This document shows positions 52,554-61,041 of a stretch of 64,000 bases of DNA, piece after piece (position 1 is the first letter of the stretch; every line of letters begins with the position of its first letter). Below the pieces are notes generated by a model that had not been told where the DNA came from, searched no databases, and was given only the letters and a program-made list of their open reading frames with translations. The DNA lies in the NCBI GenBank assembly GCA_016719055.1, contig JADKAW010000044.1, forward strand, positions 124,001 through 188,000, given 5' to 3'. Source of the stretch: Candidatus Rhodoferax mariagerensis. Its GTDB lineage: Bacteria > Pseudomonadota > Gammaproteobacteria > Burkholderiales > Burkholderiaceae_C. A program made the translations under genes and the position numbers.

Positions 52554-53252
52554 ATGGCAGGCAACTCTAAAAAGTGGGCAGCAGAATTTATTGGCACCTT
52601 CTGGCTGACCTTTGGCGGCTGTGGGAGTGCCGTTCTGGCGGCCGCATTCCCTGGTGTGGGCATCGGCCTTCTGGGCGTGTCCTTGGCATTTGGCCTGACC
52701 GTTTTGACCGGCGCGTACGCGTTGGGACCGATTTCCGGCGGTCACTTCAACCCGGCGGTTTCCTTGGGGTTGGTGATTGGCAAGCGCTTTGAAGCCGCCG
52801 CGTTGCCTGGTTACATCGTGTCGCAAGTGCTGGGTGCGGTTGCAGCGGCTGCCGTTTTGTACCTGATCGTCTCGGGCAAAGCGGAGTTCGCGGGTGTGGG
52901 TGGATTTGCCAGCAATGGCTATGGTGCCAACTCGCCCGGACATTTCAGTCTGCTGGCGGTGTTGGTGTGCGAGGTGGTCTTGACGGCCATCTTCTTGATC
53001 GTCATCCTGGGCGCGACGGCCAAGCGAGCCGCAGGCGGATTTGGTGGCCTGGCCATCGGGCTGTGTCTGACGCTGATCCATTTGGTATCAATCCCGGTTT
53101 CCAACACCTCAGTGAACCCCGCCCGCAGTACCGGCCCGGCGCTCTTCGCGCAGACTGGTGCCATGGGCGATTTATGGCTCTTTTGGCTTGCACCCCTTAT
53201 GGGTGCTGTACTTGGCGCTATGCTTTACAACATATTTTTGAACGACGAGTAA
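52554..53252 (+). CDS. aqpZ: Aquaporin Z
   Basis: The 232-residue water channel has six membrane helices and both NPA boxes (GGHFNPAVSLG and TSVNPARSTGPAL). AAEFIGTFWLTFGGCGSAVLAA at the start is the AqpZ signature. The Arg after the second NPA and the His/Cys context suggest a water-selective filter rather than glycerol. A GGAG site precedes the ATG by 8 bases. A decayed relative lies at 46163-46386. Confidence 0.94.
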   Translation: MAGNSKKWAAEFIGTFWLTFGGCGSAVLAAAFPGVGIGLLGVSLAFGLTVLTGAYALGPISGGHFNPAVSLGLVIGKRFEAAALPGYIVSQVLGAVAAAAVLYLIVSGKAEFAGVGGFASNGYGANSPGHFSLLAVLVCEVVLTAIFLIVILGATAKRAAGGFGGLAIGLCLTLIHLVSIPVSNTSVNPARSTGPALFAQTGAMGDLWLFWLAPLMGAVLGAMLYNIFLNDE

Positions 53253-53337
53253 AGTCAATGAGAACTTCCGAGCTTTGGTACAGCCCAGTTGTTCAAGTCA
53301 TTTTTCTCAAGCCTTTGTATCAGGAAAAACCACTGAA

Positions 53338-53624
53338 ATGAAGAATAAGACTTTCGTTGTCAAACCTCGGTTGGCTTTCGCAACATTGGTACCGCTTGCA
53401 GCGCTGGCCCAAGTCCCGACCTTCGACTGCACAAAGGCCAAGGGAGAGGTGGAAAAATTGATCTGAAGTGATGCCTGACTGGCAACACCGACCGTAAACT
53501 AGATGACGTCTACAAGGCGGCTTCAGCCAAAGCCCCGGGGCAAGCTTGCCAATTTCCGCGCGGAGGGCAGCTTGATATTCTCCATACAAGCCCCACTGCG
53601 CTACGTCATCATGAACTGCGGTAA
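53338..53624 (+). pseudogene. LprI/DUF1311-type secreted protein, degraded
   Basis: An ATG at 53338 opens a signal peptide ending LAALAQV, followed by PTFDCTKAKGEVEKLI, the start of the LprI/DUF1311 module (FDCxKAxxxVEKLICSDxxL). The expected Cys is TGA, then SDA and another TGA. After a frame change the sequence continues RKLDDVYKAASAKAPG, the next family block, to a stop at 53624. Two nonsense codons and a frameshift make it non-functional. Family members include periplasmic lysozyme inhibitors. Confidence 0.7.
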
Positions 53625-54610
53625 GCCGACGGCGACATGCCGCTCCAGCGCTTGAATGCTCGGGTGAATGCACTTTGCTCTGAAAAACCCAACAAAAACG
53701 TGATTTCCGTCACAAATTTGGCTGGGTCATCCAGGTAGCGCCGTGCCAGTTCGTGGCGGGTTTGATCCAGCAGCTGCTGATAGGTGAACCCCAGCTCGCT
53801 CAAGCGGCGCTGAAAACTGCGCTGGCTTAACCCCAAATGAGCCGCTGCAGAGGCGGCCGACGGTGGCCCCGAGGTGAGCTCCCGCAACACAAAGGTCTTA
53901 CAGCGGTTGAAGATGTCATTCTGTAAAAAGCGGCTAAGCTCCTCGGTCAGGATCGCATCGAACGTATTGGCCATGGGAATGTTGGCCGATGGCAGTGGCG
54001 CATTGGCAGCGGTTGAGTCCAGCACAAAGCTGTCTTTGGTGGCACCAAACTGCACAGTGCAGCCAAAGAAGCTATCCCACGGCAACGGGTTGGCCGGCAG
54101 GGGGCGGCGAAGACAAAGCCGCTTGGCGTTGAGCTGGTGGCCAAAATTCTTTCGGCACATGTCAAGAATGATCGACAGGGTGAAATCGGTCATGGCGTGG
54201 CCCACCGGCGCATCACCGCGCCCGTGGTCGTGGATGAAGTGCAAACCATCGGCGTCTTCAAGCACCTGGTAGCTGAAATCATCACCAATGATTCGCGAAA
54301 AGCGCTCCATTCGCTTCAGGCCGGTGTGCAGCGTTCGGCTGGACAGCCAGGCGTAGCCCATGATTCCCAGGTTTGAGGGGTGCCAGCATTCACTGGCCCG
54401 CAGCGCAAACGCCGGGTCGGGCAGACGTTGCATGGCCATTTCAAACGCCTGGTCCGCCAAGTGCACGGGAATGCGGGCCTGCACATCGCGCAGCGTTTGT
54501 GGCAAAACACCCAAATCTGTCATGAGTTGGTGCGCATCCAGCCCATTGAGTTCCATCAGGCGCAACACCACCAGCCAGACTGTGGCAAGGGTACTTTTCG
54601 GGTTGGCCAC
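53609..54610 (-). CDS. AraC-family transcriptional regulator
   Basis: The 333-residue protein starts at a GTG with AAAGGA upstream. The N-terminal ~200 residues match the arabinose-binding-like domain of OruR/ArgR-type AraC members (LGVLPQTLRDVQARIPV, CWHPSNLGIMGYAWLSS). The C-terminal pair of helix-turn-helices has AAHLGLSQRSFQRRLSELG and ITFLLGFSEQSAFTRAFKRW, followed by GMSPSAYR. The effector and targets are unknown. The neighbouring DGC gene is divergent, with a 201-bp gap. Confidence 0.92.
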   Translation of the reverse strand: MANPKSTLATVWLVVLRLMELNGLDAHQLMTDLGVLPQTLRDVQARIPVHLADQAFEMAMQRLPDPAFALRASECWHPSNLGIMGYAWLSSRTLHTGLKRMERFSRIIGDDFSYQVLEDADGLHFIHDHGRGDAPVGHAMTDFTLSIILDMCRKNFGHQLNAKRLCLRRPLPANPLPWDSFFGCTVQFGATKDSFVLDSTAANAPLPSANIPMANTFDAILTEELSRFLQNDIFNRCKTFVLRELTSGPPSAASAAAHLGLSQRSFQRRLSELGFTYQQLLDQTRHELARRYLDDPAKFVTEITFLLGFSEQSAFTRAFKRWSGMSPSAYRSS

Positions 54611-54811
54611 GGGGTCCTTTCACAACATAAGTTGAACTTGGCACGAATCGTCATGCGAATGGCGCGCGAGGTCAAGCCCTGAATGCAGGATTTGCGTAAA
54701 TTCAGTTCAAGCCTGATGGCCAAATCTGGCTCTGATGCGATTGCAACCTGCAAGGAGAAAAATGATTGATCACACAGCCAACACAGCCGCAGCGGCCGAG
54801 GGAGCACGCTG

Positions 54812-55837
54812 ATGCCACATGCTGCTGTTCAGACTCACAAGTTGCTCCCAACTGGCTGGGGTCACAACCGACTCAGGCGCTTTTCGTCGGTGCTGCCGGG
54901 CATGCTGTACGAATATGTCATGACCGCACAAGGTGGGCGCGAGCTGCTGTTCGTTGGTTCGAAGTGTCGGGAAATTCTGGAACTTAACGAAAATGATCTA
55001 TTGGACAATCCCAAACTTTTCGGCGCACTTGTCATGGAGGAAGACCTGCCGCGTCTCATGGCCGAGGATGAAACGGCCAACAAAGAGGGCACGCCCTTTT
55101 CATCCGAGTTCAGAATTCGGACCTATTCCGGTCGTGTGAAATGGATTCAGATGTCGTCAAATCCGAACCCAGCCACCGATGGTGGGGTTGTGGTCTGGAG
55201 CGGTGTCCTGCTTGCCATTACCAAGCGAAAGCAAATGGAAGAGCAGGTGCGCCAACTTGGTTTTTTTGACCAGCTGACCAACTTGCCAAATCGTCGATTG
55301 CTCAAGGATCGCCTGGTTCAAACCCTGTCTGCCAGCGACCGCTCGGGCATGTTTGGCGCACTGCTGGTGCTGGATTTAGACAATTTCAAGGTCCTGAATG
55401 ACACGCACGGACATTTGGTTGGCGACGCACTGCTTGTCGAGGCGGCAGCCCGCCTGAAAAACTGTGTGCGGTTGACAGATACGCCGGCCAGGTTCGGCGG
55501 CGACGAGTTTGTCGTGATGCTCAGCGAATTGAGCATTGATGAAAATGAGTCAAGAAAAATTGCCAGCCAAGTTGCTGAGAAAATTCGCAGCATTCTGGCC
55601 GAACCCTTTATGCTGACTGTTGAACATGAGGGACAAACGGATGTGTACGTTCAACACCATTGCACCGCAAGCATTGGTGCCGTGATGTTCAGGGGTAAAG
55701 CTGCCGGGCTGGAAAATTTGATTCAAAGCGCAGACGATGCCATGTACCAAGCCAAAGAGGGCGGGCGCAATCAGGTGCGGTTCTGCGCAGCTCGAGAAGA
55801 TTCGCGCAAATGTGACGTCTGCGGAAAAGCTTTGTAA
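54812..55837 (+). CDS. PAS-GGDEF diguanylate cyclase
   Basis: The 341-residue protein makes the second messenger c-di-GMP. Residues about 20-145 form a PAS/PAC sensor (FRIRTYSGRVKWIQM, then a linker helix ITKRKQMEEQVRQL). The cyclase domain begins FFDQLTNLPNRRLL, has LVLDLDNFKVLND with the metal Asp, and an intact active site RFGGDEFVVML. An RxxD inhibitory site is not evident where expected. The last residues are RKCDVCGKAL, a CxxC tail unusual for this family. No membrane segment, so the signal is probably cytosolic. Confidence 0.9.
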   Translation: MPHAAVQTHKLLPTGWGHNRLRRFSSVLPGMLYEYVMTAQGGRELLFVGSKCREILELNENDLLDNPKLFGALVMEEDLPRLMAEDETANKEGTPFSSEFRIRTYSGRVKWIQMSSNPNPATDGGVVVWSGVLLAITKRKQMEEQVRQLGFFDQLTNLPNRRLLKDRLVQTLSASDRSGMFGALLVLDLDNFKVLNDTHGHLVGDALLVEAAARLKNCVRLTDTPARFGGDEFVVMLSELSIDENESRKIASQVAEKIRSILAEPFMLTVEHEGQTDVYVQHHCTASIGAVMFRGKAAGLENLIQSADDAMYQAKEGGRNQVRFCAAREDSRKCDVCGKAL

Positions 55838-56261
55838 GGGCGGCGGTTCACTTGTTTGGAGCCGCGCATACGGTAGCATTTGCGCTGAAGCTGCGCTGCA
55901 ACTGCGCAGGTGTCTGAAGCTTCGGGCACCCAATATTTGTTGCCAAATTAGCATTCAGCCCAACTAAGATAAGCGACATCAGCTATCCAATAAGTAGCAT
56001 TTTTCACCACCCGCGTCCGGACCGTCGCTATTGCAAACCAGTCGCCTGCACGACCAGTGCACTGGCCAACTGCGCAGCTCTGTCGCGATTGGCTTGCGTC
56101 ATCGTGCCGAGGTTTGCAAGTTGATTGCGCCAAGTGACCTGCCCGACAGCGCCACAGGGCGTGCCGAACGTGACTAAACCGTCGTTTTTCAATGAGGGCT
56201 GCGCGCTTCTGTATTGCGCAAATGCCTGTCGGTGTCAATTCCGAGGTCGTTGTCAATGTGG
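55838..56261. other. Gene-poor region with repeat copy 9
   Basis: About 420 bases after the cyclase gene. They hold one clear repeat core (55955-55986) and frames without recognisable domains. The following 450 bases contain remnants of a chemotaxis receptor and a transposase, so the whole stretch up to 56.7 kb looks like decaying DNA. Confidence 0.5.
55955..55986 (-). repeat. Interspersed repeat core, copy 9 (intergenic)
   Basis: On the plus strand TCAGCC-N21-GCTAT, with an AGATAAGCGACA centre. One end differs slightly from CTAGCC. The exact length and the AAGCG centre support membership. Confidence 0.6.
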
Positions 56262-56446
56262 GTGGCGGCCAATTTGAAAGCGCCACCGTCAGCACCAGGT
56301 CTTAGGCCTGGGTTTCCAGATTGGATGCGGCTGCCACCATTTCTACAGCCATTGCTGCGTTTTGCCGGGTGACCCGGTCCATTTGCATCACGGCCTGGCC
56401 ATCTGCGAGACGCCCTGGCTCTGCTCAATGCGGGCTGAAGTGATGG
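56262..56446 (-). pseudogene. Methyl-accepting chemotaxis protein, C-terminal remnant
   Basis: Pieced over frame changes, the minus strand reads ARIEQSQGVSQM, then AVMQMDRVTRQNAAMAVEM and AAASNLETQA, then DLV and AFKLAA. This is the end of an MCP signalling domain (family pattern QMDxVTQQNAAxVEExAAAAxSLxxQAxxL...VFKL). At least two frameshifts and stops (TGA, TAA) disrupt it. The ligand-binding and HAMP parts are not seen nearby. Confidence 0.65.
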
Positions 56447-56613
56447 TGCCCAACCACATTAAGCTGGCCCACTCACGCTGTGCCAGCGTACTGCCAAGCT
56501 GAAAATGCAGGAGCATGAACGCACTACATCATGGATCTGGACTTGAGTGTGATCAGTGTGTGGCGCTCAATGGATTCAAGGTGGTATAGACTAACCGGAA
56601 CATCTGCGCCGCG

Positions 56614-56708
56614 TTCGGTTCAAGGACCCAACCGGCAAAAAGCTGGCATATTTGAACAAGCACACTGCCACTTGTAAGATTATGAACGAGTTGATGACAA
56701 CGTTTTGA
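56614..56708 (+). pseudogene. Possible IS4-type transposase scrap
   Basis: The plus strand reads VRFKDPTGK and, after a one-base shift, LAYLNKH. This resembles the RIRFxDPxTGKxLxFLTN segment of IS4-family transposases. It is only about 30 residues long and weak. It is not homologous in position to the intact IS that begins at 57231. Confidence 0.3.
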
Positions 56709-57087
56709 AATGCGCAACGACCATCTTCTGCACATCCATGTGACTCATGTGGCATCTGCCATTGTTGGGCATCAACTTTGTGCCAGGTTTCAGATTCGTC
56801 CGAGGAGAAAAATCATTGAGGTGATCGACAAAAGCCTGTCCAAAGGAGCCCATGCGATGCGCAGATTGCCCAGTCTCAGGCTTGGCGACAATACTGATTT
56901 CTCCAACGCTGTTGATCTGCAGTGGCAATACCAGATCAACACCACATTGCGCGGCCAGTTCCTTAAGTGCCCTGATTAGCGCGGACTCCCTCAAAGCTGC
57001 GTGTTGTGCGATGGTAATTCGACCATTAGACAGCTGTTCATCGGCCTGCGCCAGATGATTGACCGCTGCGATGAACCTAAAAGACAT
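56680..57087 (-). CDS. Hypothetical protein, 135 residues
   Basis: The ATG at 57087 has GAGGG 6-7 bases upstream. The N-terminal half looks helical (FIAAVNHLAQADEQLSNGRI, ESALIRALKELAAQCGVDLV). The C-terminal half is less ordered and includes HMSHMDVQKMVVAHF. I recognise no family and no partner. It could be a genuine small gene, or a truncated one given the decayed surroundings. Confidence 0.4.
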   Translation of the reverse strand: MSFRFIAAVNHLAQADEQLSNGRITIAQHAALRESALIRALKELAAQCGVDLVLPLQINSVGEISIVAKPETGQSAHRMGSFGQAFVDHLNDFSPRTNLKPGTKLMPNNGRCHMSHMDVQKMVVAHFKTLSSTRS

Positions 57088-57300
57088 TTTTGACCCTCAG
57101 TTTTACCGCGATTCTAAAATGTCCGAATCGATTTTGGTGCCGATTTCACAGGAACTGGAGCGACCTTGATTCAACATGTAATTTTGGGTTGATGTGGACA
57201 GTGAGCCACGCTGCAACACTTTTCCTTAGCCCGAACTTTGACTGCATCCGAGGCGTAAGTACCTGTCCCGATTGAACTTTTTGTCAATCGAGTGTGACGG

Positions 57301-59040
57301 CTACTGGGTACAGGCCGGATTGAGCCCGAGCAGTTTGAAGGCTTTGGTTTGAATCGGTGTGGGCTGCGTTGTCAAGACGATCTTGGCTTGCGGGTTTGCA
57401 CTGGTGTGGGCGATGTTGTAGGCCAGGGTGCCCAGATCTTTGAGCAAGGTGCGAAAGCTGTGCAACGGCAAATCGTCACTGGCGGTCTTGGTTGCATCCT
57501 TGACCTTGGCGTGTTCGGATCGCACAGCTTTGGCCACGGCAGAGGCACGCGTAGCGTTGGCCGCTTGGACTTCCTCATCATCAAACAGCATGGGCTTCAA
57601 ACGCTCGCGCATGTGCCACTCCACGTAGTAAGCCAGCATGCACAGAAAGACGTGAGCGCGCACGCGCTGCTCGTTGTAATGGAACACCGGACGCACATTC
57701 AGATCAACCGTCTTGATCGAGCGAAAGGCTCGCTCCACGTGAGCCAGGCTCTTGTAGGCGGCCACCGCCGCCTGCGCATCAAGCGCTTGAGCGTCAAGAC
57801 TGGTGCGAATCACATACAGGCCATCCATGGCCGCCTCGGCATCTATTTGCGCCGTCTTGCGCTGATAGTTCAGCGTCGTCTCGGTGATCATCAGATCGAA
57901 GTGCTTGGCCATGTTGAATTTGCCAATTACGCGCCCCACCCGCAAGCCAATGGCATCCTGACCACGCAAGGGATTGCGCGCACGCTGCGTGGCAGTAACG
58001 ATCTTGACCAAATCAAGCTCGGTGGCTGCCAACAGTTCCAGGCGCTTGCGCGCGCGTTCCTCGGCCAGCAGCGGGTTGCGGCACACCACCAAGCGCTCAC
58101 CGGGGAAGTGCGCACTGGTGAGTTCGAGCAGATTGCGCTCATCAAACAGCGAAGGTTGAAACGCACCGTGCTCCTGAGCCAGTTGGGCAATCTGCGGTGC
58201 GCGTAGTGAACTCACCCAGTCCATCGCCTGGGGCTTGAGGACCTGTTCGATGCGCGCCGAGGTGAGCATGCCACGGTCACCCACCCAGGCCAGGTGCGCA
58301 ATGCCAAAACGCTCCTTGAGCTTGCTCACCTGGTTGGCTACGGTAGCCGGGTCAGCCGTGTTGCCCTTGAACACCTCCACCGCAATCGGACAACCCTCAG
58401 CAGTGCACACCAGACCGAAGACGATTTGCGGATCGTCGCGTTTGCCATCGCGCGAATGGCCACGTGCGGCCAGCTCGCAGCAGCGACCCGTCAGCCAGGT
58501 GGATGTAAGGTCGTACAGCACCAGCGTGGCCCCCACCAGATGTTGGCGCGCCAAGCGCCGCTCGATGACGGGCTGAGCCTCATGCAACCAATCGAGCGCG
58601 CGGTGCAGATCATCGACGCTGCATTCACCCACACCAAGCACACGCCCCAAAGACGTGCTGGCGCTCTGATCATGCAACTGGCGATGGGTGGCAAGCTTGG
58701 AGGCCGGCTCGACGATGCGCGCCACTAGCATGGCCTGCAGCAAGGCGCCAAGCGGCTTGGGAGCGCTGCCAAACCAGACGCCCGAGCCACAACCACGTGC
58801 ACTGCCCAGTACTGCTGCAACATGACCATGGGGCAAGCTGCGCTCGATGGCAAAGAGATCCGAAGGGCTGGTCATGGCCACTCCCCCACCCAGTAGCACC
58901 TTCAGGCCTTCGATGACCTCCGCGCTCAAGCACGAAAGATTGGCCAGAGTGCGTTTCTTGACTTTGCCATCTTCACGAAACGACTCTCGCAACAGGACCG
59001 CAGGGGGCGAGTTGCGGTTGGGCACAGATTCAATGTACAT
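57301..59040 (-). CDS. IS1634-family transposase
   Basis: The 579-residue DDE transposase of the IS4 superfamily begins MYIESVPNRNSPPAVLLRES. Candidate acidic catalytic residues are in VLYDLTSTWL, AWVGDRGMLT and a C-terminal Glu in LAHVERAFRSIKT, the Y-(2)-R-(3)-E/K-(6)-K-like region with VFHYNEQRVRAHVFLCMLAYY typical of IS1634. Uninterrupted and inside intact ends, so it may still be active. Large antisense frames over it are shadows. Confidence 0.92.
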   Translation of the reverse strand: MYIESVPNRNSPPAVLLRESFREDGKVKKRTLANLSCLSAEVIEGLKVLLGGGVAMTSPSDLFAIERSLPHGHVAAVLGSARGCGSGVWFGSAPKPLGALLQAMLVARIVEPASKLATHRQLHDQSASTSLGRVLGVGECSVDDLHRALDWLHEAQPVIERRLARQHLVGATLVLYDLTSTWLTGRCCELAARGHSRDGKRDDPQIVFGLVCTAEGCPIAVEVFKGNTADPATVANQVSKLKERFGIAHLAWVGDRGMLTSARIEQVLKPQAMDWVSSLRAPQIAQLAQEHGAFQPSLFDERNLLELTSAHFPGERLVVCRNPLLAEERARKRLELLAATELDLVKIVTATQRARNPLRGQDAIGLRVGRVIGKFNMAKHFDLMITETTLNYQRKTAQIDAEAAMDGLYVIRTSLDAQALDAQAAVAAYKSLAHVERAFRSIKTVDLNVRPVFHYNEQRVRAHVFLCMLAYYVEWHMRERLKPMLFDDEEVQAANATRASAVAKAVRSEHAKVKDATKTASDDLPLHSFRTLLKDLGTLAYNIAHTSANPQAKIVLTTQPTPIQTKAFKLLGLNPACTQ

Positions 59041-59120
59041 GACTGCAAATGCTACACAAATAATTAGAAAAAATCAAGAAAAATAGTCATATTACATGGA
59101 TACATATTGAAGCGAAAAAA

Positions 59121-59155
59121 TAGCTGAAACCCGCATAAACACTGGGTTTCAGCTA
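59121..59155. promoter_or_regulatory. Hairpin upstream of the transposase gene
   Basis: TAGCTGAAACCC and GGGTTTCAGCTA form a perfect 12-bp inverted repeat with an 11-base loop, between the right IS end and the transposase start. Such hairpins in IS elements can block read-through transcription from outside or occlude the start region, which limits transposition. That role is inferred here. Confidence 0.5.
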
Positions 59156-59235
59156 GATTGCGGGGTCAAAGTTCGGCTTAGCCGGTCGACACAAGTTTCT
59201 TGATCGGCATGCCAGCTCCCTGGTGCGGTGGCCAA

Positions 59236-60051
59236 TCACCCTTTGACAGCACCCATCGTCAACCCCTTGACCACGTATTTCTGGAAAATCATCGTCAGCA
59301 CAATGGCCGGTGCCATGATGGCCACAGCTGCTGCCATCACGCCGCCCCAGTCAACCTCGGCATAGGACAAAAAATTGTAAACAGCGATTGGCAGGGTTTT
59401 GGTCCGCTCCATGCTGAGCACTTGTGAGAACATGAAATTGTTCCAGGAAAAGATAAACGACAAGGTTGTGGCGGTGATGATGCCGGGGCCCGACAGGGGC
59501 AGGATGATTTTCAAAAACGCCATCTGCCGCGTGGCGCCGTCGACCATGGCGGATTCTTCGAGCTCACGCGGGATCGTGCCGAAATAGGTGGTCATGATCC
59601 AGACCACAATCGGCAGCGCAATCAGCATGTGCGAGAGCACTAGCGCAACATAACTGTCCATCAAGTTGAGCCGCGAAAAAATAATGTACCAGGGCATCAG
59701 AAAAGAAATGCCCGGCATCAAACGCGCCAACAAGATAAATACGGCTAGCCTTTTCTGCGCGAAACGAGAAATTGAGTAAGCCGCCGGCAGTCCCAGCAAA
59801 AGTGACAGGCCGACCGCCATCACGCCGACGATGGTCGAGTTCAGGAAATATTTGAGGAAGTCCTGTTCTTCGAAGACTTTGCGGTAATTTTGCAACGTCG
59901 GCTCAAAAAACAGCTTTGGTGGCCAAGAGATGATGTCCACTTGGGTCTTGAACGAGGAGGTCAGCATCCACAAGAATGGAAACAACACGATCAGCGCAAT
60001 GAACAGCACCAACAGGTAGAACAGCAGAGTTGGGACGAACTTTTTTTTCAT
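59236..60051 (-). CDS. Sugar ABC transporter permease (MalG-type)
   Basis: The 271-residue inner-membrane protein has six predicted helices and the ATPase-contacting EAA loop (EESAMVDGATRQMAFLKIILP) with the downstream Gly. The N-terminal FPFLWMLTSSFK is typical of the MalG/UgpE group. It pairs with the MalF-type permease encoded 10 bp upstream and with the ATPase and binding protein of the same operon. Confidence 0.92.
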   Translation of the reverse strand: MKKKFVPTLLFYLLVLFIALIVLFPFLWMLTSSFKTQVDIISWPPKLFFEPTLQNYRKVFEEQDFLKYFLNSTIVGVMAVGLSLLLGLPAAYSISRFAQKRLAVFILLARLMPGISFLMPWYIIFSRLNLMDSYVALVLSHMLIALPIVVWIMTTYFGTIPRELEESAMVDGATRQMAFLKIILPLSGPGIITATTLSFIFSWNNFMFSQVLSMERTKTLPIAVYNFLSYAEVDWGGVMAAAVAIMAPAIVLTMIFQKYVVKGLTMGAVKG

Positions 60052-60061
60052 GGCAGCGTCC

Positions 60062-60940
60062 TCACTTTTCGCTGGATTCGCGCAGTTTCATGATGCCCAG
60101 GCTGCACAGCAGCACCACCAGGAACAGCGCCACCAGAATCACCGACGACTGGCCCATGCGGAAATACTCGAAGCTGTACTTGAAACCCATGATGTTGAGC
60201 GTCTCCGAGGCATAACCTGGACCACCACCGGTCATCGCAAAGATGATGTCGAATGTCTTCAGTGCATCGATCAGGCGCAGAATCATCGCGGTCAGAATGA
60301 CCGGCATGACCATCGGGATGGTGACGTAGCGCAAAATCTGCCATTCACTGGCACCATCCACGCGCGCTGCTTCAACCGGCTCCTCCGACAGGCCGGCCAG
60401 GCCCGCGAGAACAATCAAGGTGATCATGGGTGTCCACTGCCAGACATCGACCATCACCAACGAGGCAATCACTGTGCTTTCGCTCGACACCCACCGACCT
60501 TGCGGCAGCCCGACTGCATCGAGGGCAAAATTGAGCAAACCGATGGTCGGGTCGTAAAACAGGTTGAAGACAATGCCTACCGCGACCGGCGTTGCCACCA
60601 GCGGTAACAAAAGCAGCAGCTTGGCGATGCTCTTGCCCAGAAATGCGCGGTTCAGAATCAGCGCGATGGCAACACCCAACACGACCTGGATCGCCACGGC
60701 AAACAGCGTGAACGTGAAGGTGCGAACCAAGGCTTGCAAAAAACGTGGCTCGGAGAAAACCCGCAAATAGCTGGTGAGCCCAACAAAGGTCGGCTCCATC
60801 CCAGAGGTGAGATTCCAGTTGGTAAAGCTCAGGTACAAGGTGTACAGAATCGGAAACACCATCAGCAACGCGATGAACACGATCGCGGGAAGCGGGAACA
60901 AAATCTGCAAATTGCGTTCGGTAAAGCTTGACTGAATCAT
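60062..60940 (-). CDS. Sugar ABC transporter permease (MalF-type)
   Basis: The 292-residue protein (FPLPAIVFIALLMVFPILY, then GLTSYLRVF) belongs to the UgpA/MalF permease group. It carries the EAA loop EAARVDGASEWQILRYVTIP before PVILTAMILR. It sits between the binding protein and the second permease. A hairpin (60990-61017) precedes it and may lower its expression relative to the binding protein. Confidence 0.92.
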   Translation of the reverse strand: MIQSSFTERNLQILFPLPAIVFIALLMVFPILYTLYLSFTNWNLTSGMEPTFVGLTSYLRVFSEPRFLQALVRTFTFTLFAVAIQVVLGVAIALILNRAFLGKSIAKLLLLLPLVATPVAVGIVFNLFYDPTIGLLNFALDAVGLPQGRWVSSESTVIASLVMVDVWQWTPMITLIVLAGLAGLSEEPVEAARVDGASEWQILRYVTIPMVMPVILTAMILRLIDALKTFDIIFAMTGGGPGYASETLNIMGFKYSFEYFRMGQSSVILVALFLVVLLCSLGIMKLRESSEK

Positions 60941-60989
60941 GGCTGGCCTTCTACGCGAGGGTTCTGTTGAGCAATATCGACCGGGCTCG

Positions 60990-61017
60990 CGGGCCGTCTA
61001 TCGGGGTAAACGGCCCG
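60990..61017 (-). promoter_or_regulatory. Stem-loop between binding protein and permease genes
   Basis: CGGGCCGT and ACGGCCCG form an 8-bp perfect stem with a 12-base loop, without a T run. In the minus-strand transcript it lies directly after the solute-binding-protein gene. Such stems stabilise the upstream mRNA segment and give the usual excess of binding protein over permease. Confidence 0.5.
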
Positions 61018-61041
61018 TATGCCAGTCGATCGGCAGAGCGT

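Larger units (their letters stand above)
57231..59176 (-). mobile_element. Complete IS1634-type insertion sequence
   Basis: The 1946-bp element is bounded by perfect 12-bp inverted repeats, CCGAACTTTGAC at 57231-57242 and GTCAAAGTTCGG at 59165-59176. Immediately outside, CTTAGC occurs on both sides (57225-57230 and 59177-59182), a 6-bp target-site duplication. It encodes one intact transposase and has a 12-bp perfect hairpin (59121-59155) upstream of it. Intact ends, duplication and gene point to a recent insertion. It lies 60 bp past the last sugar-permease stop. Confidence 0.9.

Noticed and set aside
53461..53475. TGA codons in the LprI-like gene as selenocysteine or recoding
   Set aside because: A frame change follows and no selenocysteine-insertion hairpin is evident. 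Decay explains it better.
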